From: Serilophus lunatus
Lineage: Eukaryota > Chordata > Aves > Passeriformes > Eurylaimidae
NCBI GenBank assembly: GCA_013399895.1
Contig: VXBA01003121.1
Coordinates: forward strand, 372,001-436,000
Direction of reading: 5' to 3'
DNA length: 64,000 nucleotides
Position 1 is the first letter of the stretch. Every line of letters starts with the position of its first letter. Shown piece by piece: positions 11,794-22,574 of the stretch. The notes below the pieces were generated by a model that was not told the DNA's origin, ran no database searches, and saw only the letters and a program-made list of their open reading frames with translations. The position numbers and the translations under genes were made by a program.

Positions 11794-13249
11794 ACCCCCA
11801 CCTCCCCCCCAGCAAAACCATTTATCCTCAGCCTCCCATTCAGGGAGAGAAATTGCCACCTGAAGATATCAGCAGCAGTTCTAAAAATTAACAATTATTC
11901 ATTATTGTTGATGTTGATAAGATGACAGGTGACCCCACCAGGGTCACCAGGGACAGCTGGCACTGAAGGAGCAGCAGAGCCCAGCCAGTGGCTCTGGCAC
12001 ACACATGTGCAGGAGATGGGAGACCAGAAGTGCCATCGCCAGCTGTGTTGCCAGCTGCTGGAGGGAGCAGCAGGTGAGCACAAACCATCTCCAGGCTGCC
12101 CTTGCCCTCATTTAAAATTCCAGATTAATGAGCCCTTCACACAGAAGGGAAAATTTTGAACTCTGACTCACAGGATTATTACTTTTTGTTTATAAGACAC
12201 ACCTACTAATTTTACGTTGGATGCCGGCAGACATCACAAACCACAGGCACGTGACAAACATTGCAAGCGCCACTGTTGCACATTGCCCAACTTGAATAAT
12301 CAATCCTACATTTCCTTGGAGCTCAGAGACAGACCCTTAACATGCCACGTGGGTGTTTCTCACAGCTGGAGAGAAAGCTGTGAGCACACAGACACAGGAA
12401 AGTTTTCCGACAACTCCGACGAAGAACCTGCCACAAACCTGCAGGTGCTACTCTCACCTAAAGCACCTGAGCCCTTCTCCCATCAGTGGGATTCCCACGG
12501 CAGATGGGAACAGTCAGCAGGCCCGAGGCTCTACCAACTGCAAAAATAAATCCCAGCTGACATTTTGCACCTGGTTTTTCATCCAGCAGGATCACAGAGC
12601 CTGCTGCAAGCTGACTCAAAAGCAGAGAAATTGCATAACACGCAGCCCCATGTGATGGGGTGGCTGCCTCCTGGATCCATGCTGGATCCAAACCCTCCTT
12701 CCACCACTTCAGAAGAAGAAAAGGACCCTCAAGTGGGTGTGAAGGTTTTTGCTGCCAGAGTGTAAATGAGAATCAGGCCTGACAGCCTTTAAACAGCACA
12801 GCTGCTCTGCACAGCAGTGCAGAACCAGGAGGGAAGGCTGTCCAACTGAAATACCACGGATTTAGGCAACCAGAAATTTGGAAGCAACAGTATGGCTGGT
12901 TGGACTGAGGAGAGGACTAGTGCTAGCAGATCTGCCAGCTCCAGCTACAAAATAACAAAATGGGAATAACAAAAATATCATAACCCACAGCTCAAATCTT
13001 GGGTTTTCTAAAACTTAATGCTGACCAGTTCATTTAGTTAATTAACTCTACAGGAATATTCTGGTAATCAGGTTCAGCTTTCCCCCCAAAATATGAGGTC
13101 TAGAAACAGGCTGTGATGTGCTGAAGGGAGCAGATGCTCCTGTGCAGTCGATCACTTGCCTGAGCTCCCGGCAAACAAGCCCAGACCTGCTATGGATCCC
13201 AGGATGACCCTGAGCCCCTTTCCAATCCCACTGGCATTCAGAGGGCAGA

Positions 13250-13263
13250 CTGCCACCTAGTGA
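13250..13263 (-). promoter_or_regulatory. Candidate CTCF-binding motif
   Basis: The minus strand reads TCACTAGGTGGCAG, matching 13 of 14 positions of the CTCF core CCASYAGRKGGCRS; only the first base differs. A motif match alone does not show occupancy, and such matches occur by chance in a window of this size. Confidence 0.35.
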
Positions 13264-13979
13264 ACTGCTCTTCCCCCTCCTCCTCTTCCTCCCCTTTAAA
13301 GTGGCACCTCCACCGATTCCATTTTCATCGGAGGGTTTTGGCAGCAGAAATAACATCATTGAATTTAAAGGAGCTGTCTTGGTGTTAGTTACCCATGTAA
13401 CTAACTTCATTCCTGATAAGGATTCTTGATAATAATTGCAGACTGGATATAGTTGGAATAGAAAGTTTGCCCTCTCTCCCTAAATCCAAATTCCTACTGG
13501 GGATTCAAGGATCTCTCTTTTTGTTTCCTTTTTTTTCTCCCCTCCAAACATAAACAGGTCTCATTGTATTTTATTTCTGTAAGTCAGAGAGATTATTAAA
13601 GTCATCATTCACAAGGAAGAAGCAAGTTCAGCCAAATTATAGGTACCCCACCTCTCCTGAGAGGCTCAGTATAACAGAGAGGCAAAAAGTGCCTCATTGA
13701 ATATGTCTGAAAATAACAAATATTTCTACCCAGTCATTCACTCTTGTCCCTGATGTGGCACCAAAACAGAGCACATAACAGCACACCAAGGGAAGTAAAA
13801 CCACCTCTGAACAGCATCTAACACAGTGATTGGGTGTTATTCTTATGAAATATGTTTGACAAGCAGGGAAAAGAGGCAGGGTGGAAGGTGCTTGGAAATC
13901 CAAGGATAGGCAAGGCAGCAGGTCCAGGCTGGGCTGGCCTTGCTCTTGTTGTTATAAAATAGGAATGACACTGTTGGGC

Positions 13980-14049
13980 AGGTAATTACAGCCACTTAAC
14001 CCTCATCTGCATTCCACATAATGCAGCCAAGGAATAGATACAATTACCT
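13980..14049. promoter_or_regulatory. Nested inverted-repeat element with homeodomain-type ends
   Basis: An outer inverted repeat, AGGTAATT (13980-13987) and AATTACCT (14042-14049), encloses an inner one, CTGCATT (14007-14013) and AATGCAG (14020-14026). Their centres lie within about 2 bp of each other. The outer arms hold TAATT homeodomain cores, and the inner arm runs into GCATTCC, a TEAD-like site. The sequence between the two stems does not pair well, so a microRNA hairpin is unlikely. An enhancer-type role is inference only. Confidence 0.25.
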
Positions 14050-14259
14050 CCTTGTCTGGAGCTGTTCCTCAGGATAACCTCCCACCAGCCAAGCAGCCAC
14101 CACCCTAGTTACAATAATTAACATTCAAAAGCATTAAATCTAAGGATAAATCCAGGGTTTAGAAACTCTCCAGTGGATCCCCTGCACGCCCAGTTTTGTG
14201 GAGGATCAGCAAAACATTCCACAATCCAAACATCCAAACAACACCAGCAATCAAGAAAA

Positions 14260-14544
14260 ATCTACAGGAGCATGGAGTGACAGGGAGGAATGGGCTCAAA
14301 AGGAGAGAGAGTAGGGTTACATTGGATATTAGGAAGAAATTCTTTGCTGTGAGGGTGGTGAGCAACAGGCACAGGTTACCCAGAGAAGCTGTGGCTGCCC
14401 CATCCCTGGAAGTATTCAAACCCAGGTTGGATCGGGCTTGGAGCAGCCTGGGATAGTGGAAGGTGTCCCTTCCCGTGGCACTGGGTTGGAATGAGATGAT
14501 CTTTAAGGTTCCTTCCAACTCAAACCAATCTGTGGTTCTATGAA
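14260..14544 (+). mobile_element. CR1 LINE fragment, group A
   Basis: The + strand within 14196-14456 keeps the CR1 reverse-transcriptase C-terminus in one frame: VTLDIRKKFF, then LPREAVAAPSLEVFK and a RLDRAWSSL tail. It then runs through 'gatgatctttaaggttccttcc' to a slightly decayed octamer tail ending 'tgtggttctatg'. This is the best-preserved coding remnant in the window, but the element is 5'-truncated and lacks the polymerase core. Confidence 0.93.
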
Positions 14545-14577
14545 AAATGGGGCCAAACCAAGGGCAAAGCAAGGTGT

Positions 14578-14595
14578 AAAAAAAAAAAAAAAAAG
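14578..14595 (+). repeat. Poly(A) run of 18
   Basis: An uninterrupted A run lies about 35 bp past the CR1 end. CR1 elements end in octamer repeats rather than poly(A), so it is not the tail of that copy. No processed-gene sequence precedes it. Confidence 0.8.
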
Positions 14596-17209
14596 ATGGA
14601 TATAAGAGAGAAAACTAACCTACACGTTCCATTGACTAAGAAAAAGTGAGTTTTTCAGTTTGCCTGGGATAGTTCTCTGACTCAGCCAGGACTGATATAC
14701 AGTAAGAGACCAGCTGGCAGTAGTTGAGGCAGGGATTGGGCAAACTGATGGAACTTTCCATCCCAAGTTTCTTGTGCTGATGTAAGTCAGTGCAAGACCA
14801 CTGAGGCTGGTGGAGGTTGTGTCTATTTATATCACTTGAGGATCTGGCTGGTGAATCACCATATTGCTGTGGTTGGAAAATAATGCCTCACCAGGAAAAT
14901 CCCACTTTCAGTGACACGAAATCTCAATGGCAGGGGAAAGATCTTCCTTCCACCTCCAAAGAAAACTTACTTAAAAACAGGTGGGGTGATATTCCCCTAA
15001 CAATGGGCGCTCACTCCGGTTCTTCAGTGGCTGTTCAGCTCAATTGAGACCGTCAAAACATTTCTTATTGGATCTTTCCTACTGATGTTTCTTTTCTCCT
15101 GAGATACCCTCTGCCTCTCCTTCCTCCAGGCTCTTATCTCCTTGCACATGTTCTGCCTCACAAGAGAATAACCATAACAAACTGTGATTTATGGCCAACT
15201 TGGAAAATGCGATGACGTCCAGGGTTCCATTCGAATTCCTTCACGTTTGCAAAGTTTAGACACTGTCCTGTGAGCTGCCAAGGAGTCCAGAGCAGGAAGT
15301 CAGCAGAAAAAGGAAGATAAGAAGCTGCTTTGCCTGGGAAAAATCCTCTACCATGTGTTTTGTTTTGTTGCCTTCTCATGTTTTAAAACCGAAGTAGAAA
15401 GGCTCTTCCTCAGCTTGTTCTTCCCTTTTTCCTTTGTCCCAGAAAAGACCCTCAAGCAGAACTGGTTATGTTTTCTTAATGAAAATTAGGCTAAGGGAAG
15501 GAAGGCACCCAGAAGCACAGACAGTTTGTATTCAACATAAAGCATATTTTCTTAAGTCAGCATTAAATTTTTGAATGGTCTGGTAGTCCTGGTTACATCA
15601 CACCTCCAACCAGGCTGAAGAATCTTGGGAGCTGAGAACTGCATCTACCTTTGCATTTCTGAGGTGCACTGGGGACCTGGGCCTGGCCAGGGTGGCTGCT
15701 TTGTTCTGCTCCAACCCAGGGATCACCTTTGGCACCCAAACCAGCAGAACCAGCTGTGTGATCCGGACCCCACACTGGGAAAACCAGCCCTGCACAGATT
15801 CCCTCCCTCCCTGCACAGGGACGGCTGGCACGCAGGGTATCCAGCCCCCACAGAGGTTTTCTGCAGGGAGAAAGGGGGTCACCCCTCAGGCTCTCCAAGA
15901 GAGGGGAAGCAAAATGCCATTTTTTGTCCCTGTTTTGCACCCAAATAGCAAAAGATTCAGCTCTGTACTCATCAGTAACTTGGTCTGGGCTGTTTTGCCA
16001 GGCTGAGACAGTCAAGTGCCTCTCATTTCACCTCGGCGTTGGTTTTTTCAAGGTTGAGGGTCTTTTCTGAGGACACAACGTGTGTGGGCCTTTTCCCAGT
16101 GCAAACCAAATGATAACTTGACCTGAAGCAGCCAGGATATCCAGTGCACTCATACTGAAGCACTTAGATGTCCTGTGACCAGACCTGACCCAGAACTTTC
16201 CACATCTCCCCCGTGCACCAAAACCACCCAGCCCTGCAGGTAGGTCTGCAACCCCGGCACTCCTGCAGCCTCTGCCCCTACCCATCAGAAGCAGCAAACC
16301 CTGGCGGCAGAGATCCCTCAGGAGACCAAGACCACATCAGGACACTCTGCAGCAGCAAGAAAAATTAATGGATCCCACAGGGGAGCACCTCATGAGGCTG
16401 AAGAGCCTGTGTGTGACCCACTGGCACACACCCCTTTTGTGCCCTTGGCCGGCCACTTGCCACTTTGCTGGGTATAAAGCACATGATTAGAGATATACAG
16501 ACAGATGTAATCCGTTTCAAGAAGTTTTCAACGGTCATTTGCACTCCAAAAGTTAACAACCACAAAGCATTTTTTGGTCTGAAGTTTTCTTTGGAAAGGA
16601 GATTGTTTGGAGAGAGGCAAAAAGCATCACAAACGCGCTCACGATTTGTGAATGTGCATTCATACACATATTTCTAGTGATGATCACCCAGCCTTCCTCA
16701 CAGCTCTCTTGCAGGTCTGATGAATCACCCCCTACAAACACCACCACTCAGGCAACAGTCACGCCGAACAGCTCATGACTAACCCACATGCAGAAGTTTA
16801 TTCACAAAGTGTATGCAAATAGCAAACACATCTGTAAGCAGCAGCATTTACTCCAGGGTAATTTGCAAACAAGAAAAGGGGTTAAGTCTGCCGTGCTGAT
16901 TGCTTACAGAAAGCAGATCGCTCAGCTTTAGTCATTTGCATCTCTTTCTGGATTGCAATCCTTCTGGCACAGAATACAGCAGGGCCTTTCATTTGTTTTC
17001 TGCTTCTCATCCTCCAGATGTTCAAGTCAGACTTGTTTTCTGCAGTATTTTTTTTCTGAGGACTTGTTAGCCAGATAATGAAACCTACTACAGTCACTGC
17101 TTTGCAATAGGACAATAGGATAACTATCCAAACTCTGTAAACTCAAAAATACACTTGATCTATTCTTTCCAGCTATCAATCACATAAGAGTTTTCCAAAG
17201 AACAAGTTC
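14596..17209. other. Single-copy DNA, no gene seen
   Basis: Open frames up to 140 codons (minus strand 15593-16015) overlap frames on the other strand and show no known domain. No repeats are recognised. Confidence 0.5.
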
Positions 17210-17490
17210 ACAGAATCACATCTTAGAATCACAGAAAGGTTTGCATTGGAAGGAACCTTAAAGATCATCTTGTTGAACCCCCTGCCATGGGCAGAGAACA
17301 CCTTCCACTATCCCAGGTGGCTCCAAGCCACGCCCAACCTGGCCTTGGACACTTCCAGGGATGGGGCAGCCACAGCTCCTCTGGACAACCTGTGCCAGGG
17401 CCTCCCCACCCTGACAGGGAAGAATTTCTTCCTAACGTATAATCTAAACCTACTCTCTTTCAAGTTGAAGTTGTCCCCTGGTCCATACTA
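17210..17490 (-). mobile_element. CR1 LINE fragment, group A
   Basis: The + strand starts with two tail octamer relics ('cagaatcacatcttagaatcacag') and continues 'aggaaccttaaagatcatc', 'ccccctgccatgggcag', 'cacttccagggatggggc' and 'agaatttcttcctaacg'. It is truncated on its 5' side at about 17490. About 280 bp are retained. Confidence 0.93.
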
Positions 17491-20076
17491 GGATTCAGCT
17501 GCAGAGTGAAACAAAAAAGCAAATAGGTTTTTTTTTTCTCAGCAACATGAATATTCAGAAGGCTCATGTTCAGTGGGCCCAGTGAAATGGCCTATGCTCA
17601 GATTACAAAAAAAAGCAACTATTATACACAAAACCTTCCAGTAGGTCAGAAATAAAACCAGGGATACCCATTCCCTACTCTCCTTTTGTAAATAAGTATT
17701 TAAATAACTTATTTGATATAATATTGCCCACAGCACTCCACAACTGGATACTCAAATGTCAAAACCAGCAGTCCTCATTTCACCTCACCAAAAGGCAAAC
17801 TCCCAGGAATTGCTTTAATTTGGCCCTAGAATGGTAACACCTGCACTGCACCATCACTAACAGGTTAATTCAGGCATCTATTGAACTCCCTGCTCTATGC
17901 TGAACTCCTGGCAAACAGTTAGAAAGTAGGAAGATCCTCCACCCCCAGCAGGTGAGTGAGCAAGAGACACTAAATTTGTACTAGGTGTGGGTAAAATTGC
18001 TTGACAGAGAGTCAGTGAGCTTGGAGGACTGGCTGCATTATCATTTCTTAGTGGTCTTTTGGCTGCCTCTTGTGACTGCTTGGATGCTACCTCTTGTTTT
18101 ATTCCTTGTGTAACGTCTTCAAATTATGTCATATAATGTCAGACTGGCAGCCCTGCTATGTTACTGCTTCATGGCATCTTTTATGATGTTTTCTCAAGGC
18201 TTAACTCAAGAATTTTTGAAGTACAGGCTACCTACCTGCACATAAACTAAATTCAGTCTCCGTGTTCTCCTGTACTACAGAAGGTAATTTTTTAGTTGCA
18301 GACTTGCACTTTACTCTTTGATTTTAACCTGTTATTGGGAATATCAGTGGACAAAGGATGCCTCTAAACACTTCTGTGATTCCCATGATTTGTTTTGCAG
18401 AAAGTTGCCCCTTTTAGATTTAGGTTATCTGCAGGAATAAGAAGTGAGCCACTAGAAAGGAAGTTGCTTTGAATACTCTGTTATGTTTTTTATTAAAAAT
18501 TTCTCTGTGTACAAACAAAGTCCCTCAATTTGCTCAGGGAATAGCTTCCTTTGATGCTGATTTGGTTATCAATCCCAAGGCAGGATGGGATAAATAATTC
18601 CTGGCGTATCTTGCTCCAACCTCACTCACAATGGAAGGACTTGGAGTTGCAGGGGGTGGGGCTTCCAGGTGGAATAAGAGCATTGAAATTCTGTATTCCT
18701 GATCCCTCTCACTGGATTTTATTTCAGAGGTTTGGCAATAGTAGGTTAATGCCTGACACATACAACATCCAGGTTGGGAGTTATCCCTGCTTTCCATAGC
18801 AAGAATAAAGGCTATTTGGTTTCAGGACTTTGGATTTGGGGGACTATGTCTGTCAGGTTGTCACCTTACTTTGGCCAACATCATCATCATCAAACCACAG
18901 CAATGGCTGAGCCCCTGTGCACTACCAGCTAATAAATAAACCTATTCTCACTCCTTTCAGAAAAAAAAGAACATGGACCTAATTAGATAATGCATCACAT
19001 GCTCTTAAAAACCTGGCAGTGGAGACACAAGGAGAGGGAGATGTGAAGTGTGGAATAGATGTTTTGCTTTGAAGAGGGTGTTACATCCTTACCATGAGGT
19101 AAATGCTGCTTCTTGTGGTCCAAAATGGGCAGATTGTTTTATTTGTGAAATGTTTATTAAAAAATCAGCAAATTAGAAGTAACGTGAGCAGAGTATTTCT
19201 TTTCTGCCTCTCCAGAAACATAACTGTTGATACTCCTGTTGCATTGACAAAAACAGCTCTCTTCTCTTCATTCCTGACTGATTCAAGCCTTTGGAAATTA
19301 TTTTGGGCTTGTACCATGAGGCCAGCGAGACCTGATGATTTTATCATATGTAATTCTATGCCCTTTTTCCTAACCAGACATCAAACAGCATTGGGTGAAG
19401 TGTCCTGATGTGAAGATTTAAACCACTTCCATTCCTCTTACCTGACACAAACACTGGGCAGTCAGGAGTAAACAGAGCTGAAACAAATGGGTTTGGTTCA
19501 GTTCCTTGGACTGGGAATGTGTTTGAGCTCTCAGTGAACACTGATTACAGGTGGAAATGCTCTGTAGGGATCAGCTCACCATGGTGCTCAGACTGTGAGC
19601 TGGGAGGTAAAGGATGGCCATGGTACTGACCATGGAACTGCATGGGACCTGGTGTACGTGGATCAGGCTGCTGCCATCAGGCATCAGGAAGATACCAGGT
19701 GCTTGGAAAATGGCAAACCACATCTCCTCACTGTTCTACTACTCATCAGTTTGTAATTGGGAAGGCAAAGGCCCCCTCAGCTGCACAAGGTCCTCAAGCC
19801 CTGAGTCACCCTTGGGTGGTGCCACCTCATGGTGTTTGAGGTAGGGGAAGAGGGGGTTTGTATGTCCAGTGGTTTTTCGGGTTTGCCTTGAGCTACCACA
19901 TGACTTCTTGACACAACTAGTGTTTTCCTGCACCAGAAAGTGTTTATCAGCATGGCCAAGCAAACAAGGATGGCAAGTTACATATAGCTACTATGGCTAA
20001 ACTTGCATCTTGATTGGCCTTTCTTGGCTACCACTTTGTTAAGCAAGAGAGGGACTTTTCTCCTTGCTCAATTGTA
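17491..20076. other. Single-copy DNA, no gene seen
   Basis: This is mixed AT-leaning sequence with a short (CAT)n at about 18880-18893. A weak CTCF-like match (12 of 14, minus strand) sits at 19819-19832. No exon or repeat is recognised. Confidence 0.5.
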
Positions 20077-20276
20077 TCATAGAATCAAAGAATGGTTGGG
20101 TTTGGAAGGGACCTTAAAGATCATCTTGTTCCAAGCCCTTGCCATGAACAGGGACACCTTCCTCTAGAACAGGTTGCTCAGAGCTCCATCCAACCTGGCC
20201 TTGGAAACTTTTCTCTGGGCACCCTGTGGCAGGGCCTCCTCACCCTCACAGTAAAGAAATTATCCTCTGCATTATA
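20077..20276 (-). mobile_element. CR1 LINE fragment, group A, internally deleted
   Basis: It opens 'tcatagaatcaaagaatggttgggtttggaaggg', a well-kept CR1 3' end. It runs to 'tcaccctcacagtaaagaaat'. The usual 'ccagggatggggcatccacaa' block is missing between 'ccttggaaactt' and 'ttctctgggc', a deletion of roughly 20-25 bp. Confidence 0.92.
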
Positions 20277-22317
20277 GCTATTTCCATAAAACATTTATGC
20301 ACTTACCATAACATTATTCCTTCTTTTTAAAGGGTAAAACCATTCCCACCTTCACCATTTGGGCAGGATGGGATGGGCATGCGCACAGGTAATGGGGAAG
20401 CTTCATGTGCAGTGGAATGGCACTGGAATACAGCACTGGCATCTCCATGCCAGATCCCTGGGGGTGTCTGTGGGCTGTTTACCCTGGTCATAGCCCAGCA
20501 CAAAAGCCTGGCTCATAAACCTGTGCCCTGAGGTCGATTCTGCATCTGCTCCCACAGAAGAGCAGCCTGAGGCTGTCACTGAGCAACGGGGTGATGCCAG
20601 CAATTTAGGAAATGACAAACCATTTGTGTGTGTCTGCACGCTGGAAGATGCATCCGGGGAAGGTTAAATCTGTCTTTGCAGCAGCACAAAACAAACGGGA
20701 GCAAACATCAACATGGGTGTGGTGCTGCTGGAAGGAGGCTGGTACCCCCGTTGTGGTAAAAGATGCTGCGATGTAAAATCACGTGTCACAGGGAGATTTG
20801 CAACGTGCTTTTTTGTCTCTCTTTCATGTTCCGGTGGAGGCTGGGGGCTGGTTTGCCTTTTTTTTTTTTATCAAAAGAATTCTGAAAGTAAATTTAAAAT
20901 TCTCCACTTGATGCATTGCTTGTGATGAAAATTGATAGAGAAATAAAACACTGTGCTGGGTGCTACCTGGAAAAACAGTGCTTCACTGATTTTTGTGTCT
21001 TCAAGGAAATAACTGGCAGTTACTCATCTCAGTTGTCTGATTTCTGCTTTTTTTTTAAAAACAAAAAGTCCTCTTTTACCCGAGGTTTTCCTCGAAGACT
21101 CTTGGCAATGAGGGGGGAAATGGTGCAGGCTGTGGTGTTACAGGCACCAGCAAAGCACAGTTTCGTGCAAGCACTGCTTAAACTGTGGTTGTGTCTCAGT
21201 GGGAATTTCCAGCATGCCCATCTAGCCAGGGATGGAGAGGTGTGATTAAACAGGAGTGACTGAAGTCCTCTGTGAAGTAATTTGTGCAGCTGCACAGTGG
21301 ATCTCTGTGGGGCTGCACAGCTGGGTGACTTGCAACCACAACCCAGAGCAGAGCCACTGGTGCTTGGGCTGTTCCCCATCCTCCCTCTCAGGTGAAAACA
21401 TACACTTGTCCAGCTGTGAGCATGCTGGACTCATCTTCTTCCAAGTAAATCCTCTCCATGTGTTACAGGAGGAAATCAAACACTGGATGCATGGATGGGT
21501 TAAGATGCAAAACAGGTTCACCACAGGGTAGATTACTCTTGTCAGACCTGGTATCTGATTTTCTAGATATCAGATCTAAGGTAAACCTTTCCTCTTTGGG
21601 TTACAAAAAGGCTGCAGGGCAATTTGTGGGTTTACCTGGAGAAGGAGGAGGCTGAGATGGGCAAAAGTAAACCTTCCCAGGCAGTGGAGAGAAGAATCAG
21701 AACAGGGGCTCTTCCCCAGGACTGTTTCCAAGGCTGATCTTACTCAATAATTTTCCTCATAACCTTGGCTCAGAACGTCAGCATGTCCTAATACAATTTG
21801 CTGGTGACACAAAACCGGGAAATAACACCAATTCAGAGTGTTAGAGCAAGTTACAGTGGGGCCTCGTGATCCATAGTAACAGAAAAGGGAGGATATTCAG
21901 TAGCACAAAGCCATACATTTGGGAACTACTGTTTTGAGTGTTTTTTCTGGAAGCAAGGAATTCATCACCTAACAGCAACAGTTCTTTTTCCCCTGAGCAA
22001 AGGGCCGTTATGAATGATAACATGATGCAGATGTGAAGAGGGAATTTCAGCCTTCAAATGCTTTCAAAGAGGTGTCTCTGTTAGCAATCCCTGAGGAAGG
22101 GCTGAACTAATGCCACAGAAAAAGGCTTTGCTCAGCTTTGCTTTGCAATGGCAGCTACAATCCTTGCTTCCAGTTCCCAACATGAATTCCCAAGGGCCAC
22201 AAAATAGGGGTGGAGAAGGATAGTCAGGATAATCAGAAGAAAAAAAGGCTGCATTACCAGAATGCTTTTGTTAAAAAAGTTGCCTTGGGAAAGTAGCAGA
22301 ACAAAAACTCAGAAGAG
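20277..22317. other. Single-copy DNA, no gene seen
   Basis: Open frames up to 116 codons overlap each other on both strands near 21030-21380 and have no recognisable domain. No repeats are seen except short homopolymer T/A runs. Confidence 0.5.
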
Positions 22318-22574
22318 GGACCTGAGGGAATGAAGTGAAGCTGGGCCAGGGCAGGGCCAGGGGGGATCTCAGCAAAAGGTTCTTCCCCCAGAGGGTGGTG
22401 GGGCACTGCCCAGGCTCCCCAGGGAATGGGCACGGCCCCAAGGCTGCCAGAGCTCCAGGAGCCTTTGGACAAGGCTCTCAGGGACAGGCTGCCATGGCTG
22501 GGGGGCCTGGGCAGGGACAGGGGTTGAAATTGGATGATCCTTGTAGGTCCCTCCCAACTCAGGATATTTTATAA
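22318..22574 (+). mobile_element. CR1-type fragment, subfamily ending 'aactcaggatattttata' (group C)
   Basis: The + strand carries 'ccagagggtggtggggcactgcc', 'aaggctgccagagctccagg', 'ctttggacaaggctctcagg' and 'ttggatgatccttgtaggtc', and ends 'aactcaggatattttataa'. This matches a CR1 3'-end type common in bird genomes and differs from groups A and B. The octamer tail is decayed. The minus-strand copy at 50205 belongs to the same type. Confidence 0.85.

Larger units (their letters stand above)
11556..14259. other. Single-copy DNA with candidate regulatory sites
   Basis: No exon is recognised; open frames up to 120 codons lack known motifs. An (AAAC)n tract lies at 11772-11793. The stretch also contains a CTCF-like site (13250-13263) and a nested inverted-repeat element (13980-14049), listed separately. 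Confidence 0.5.
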
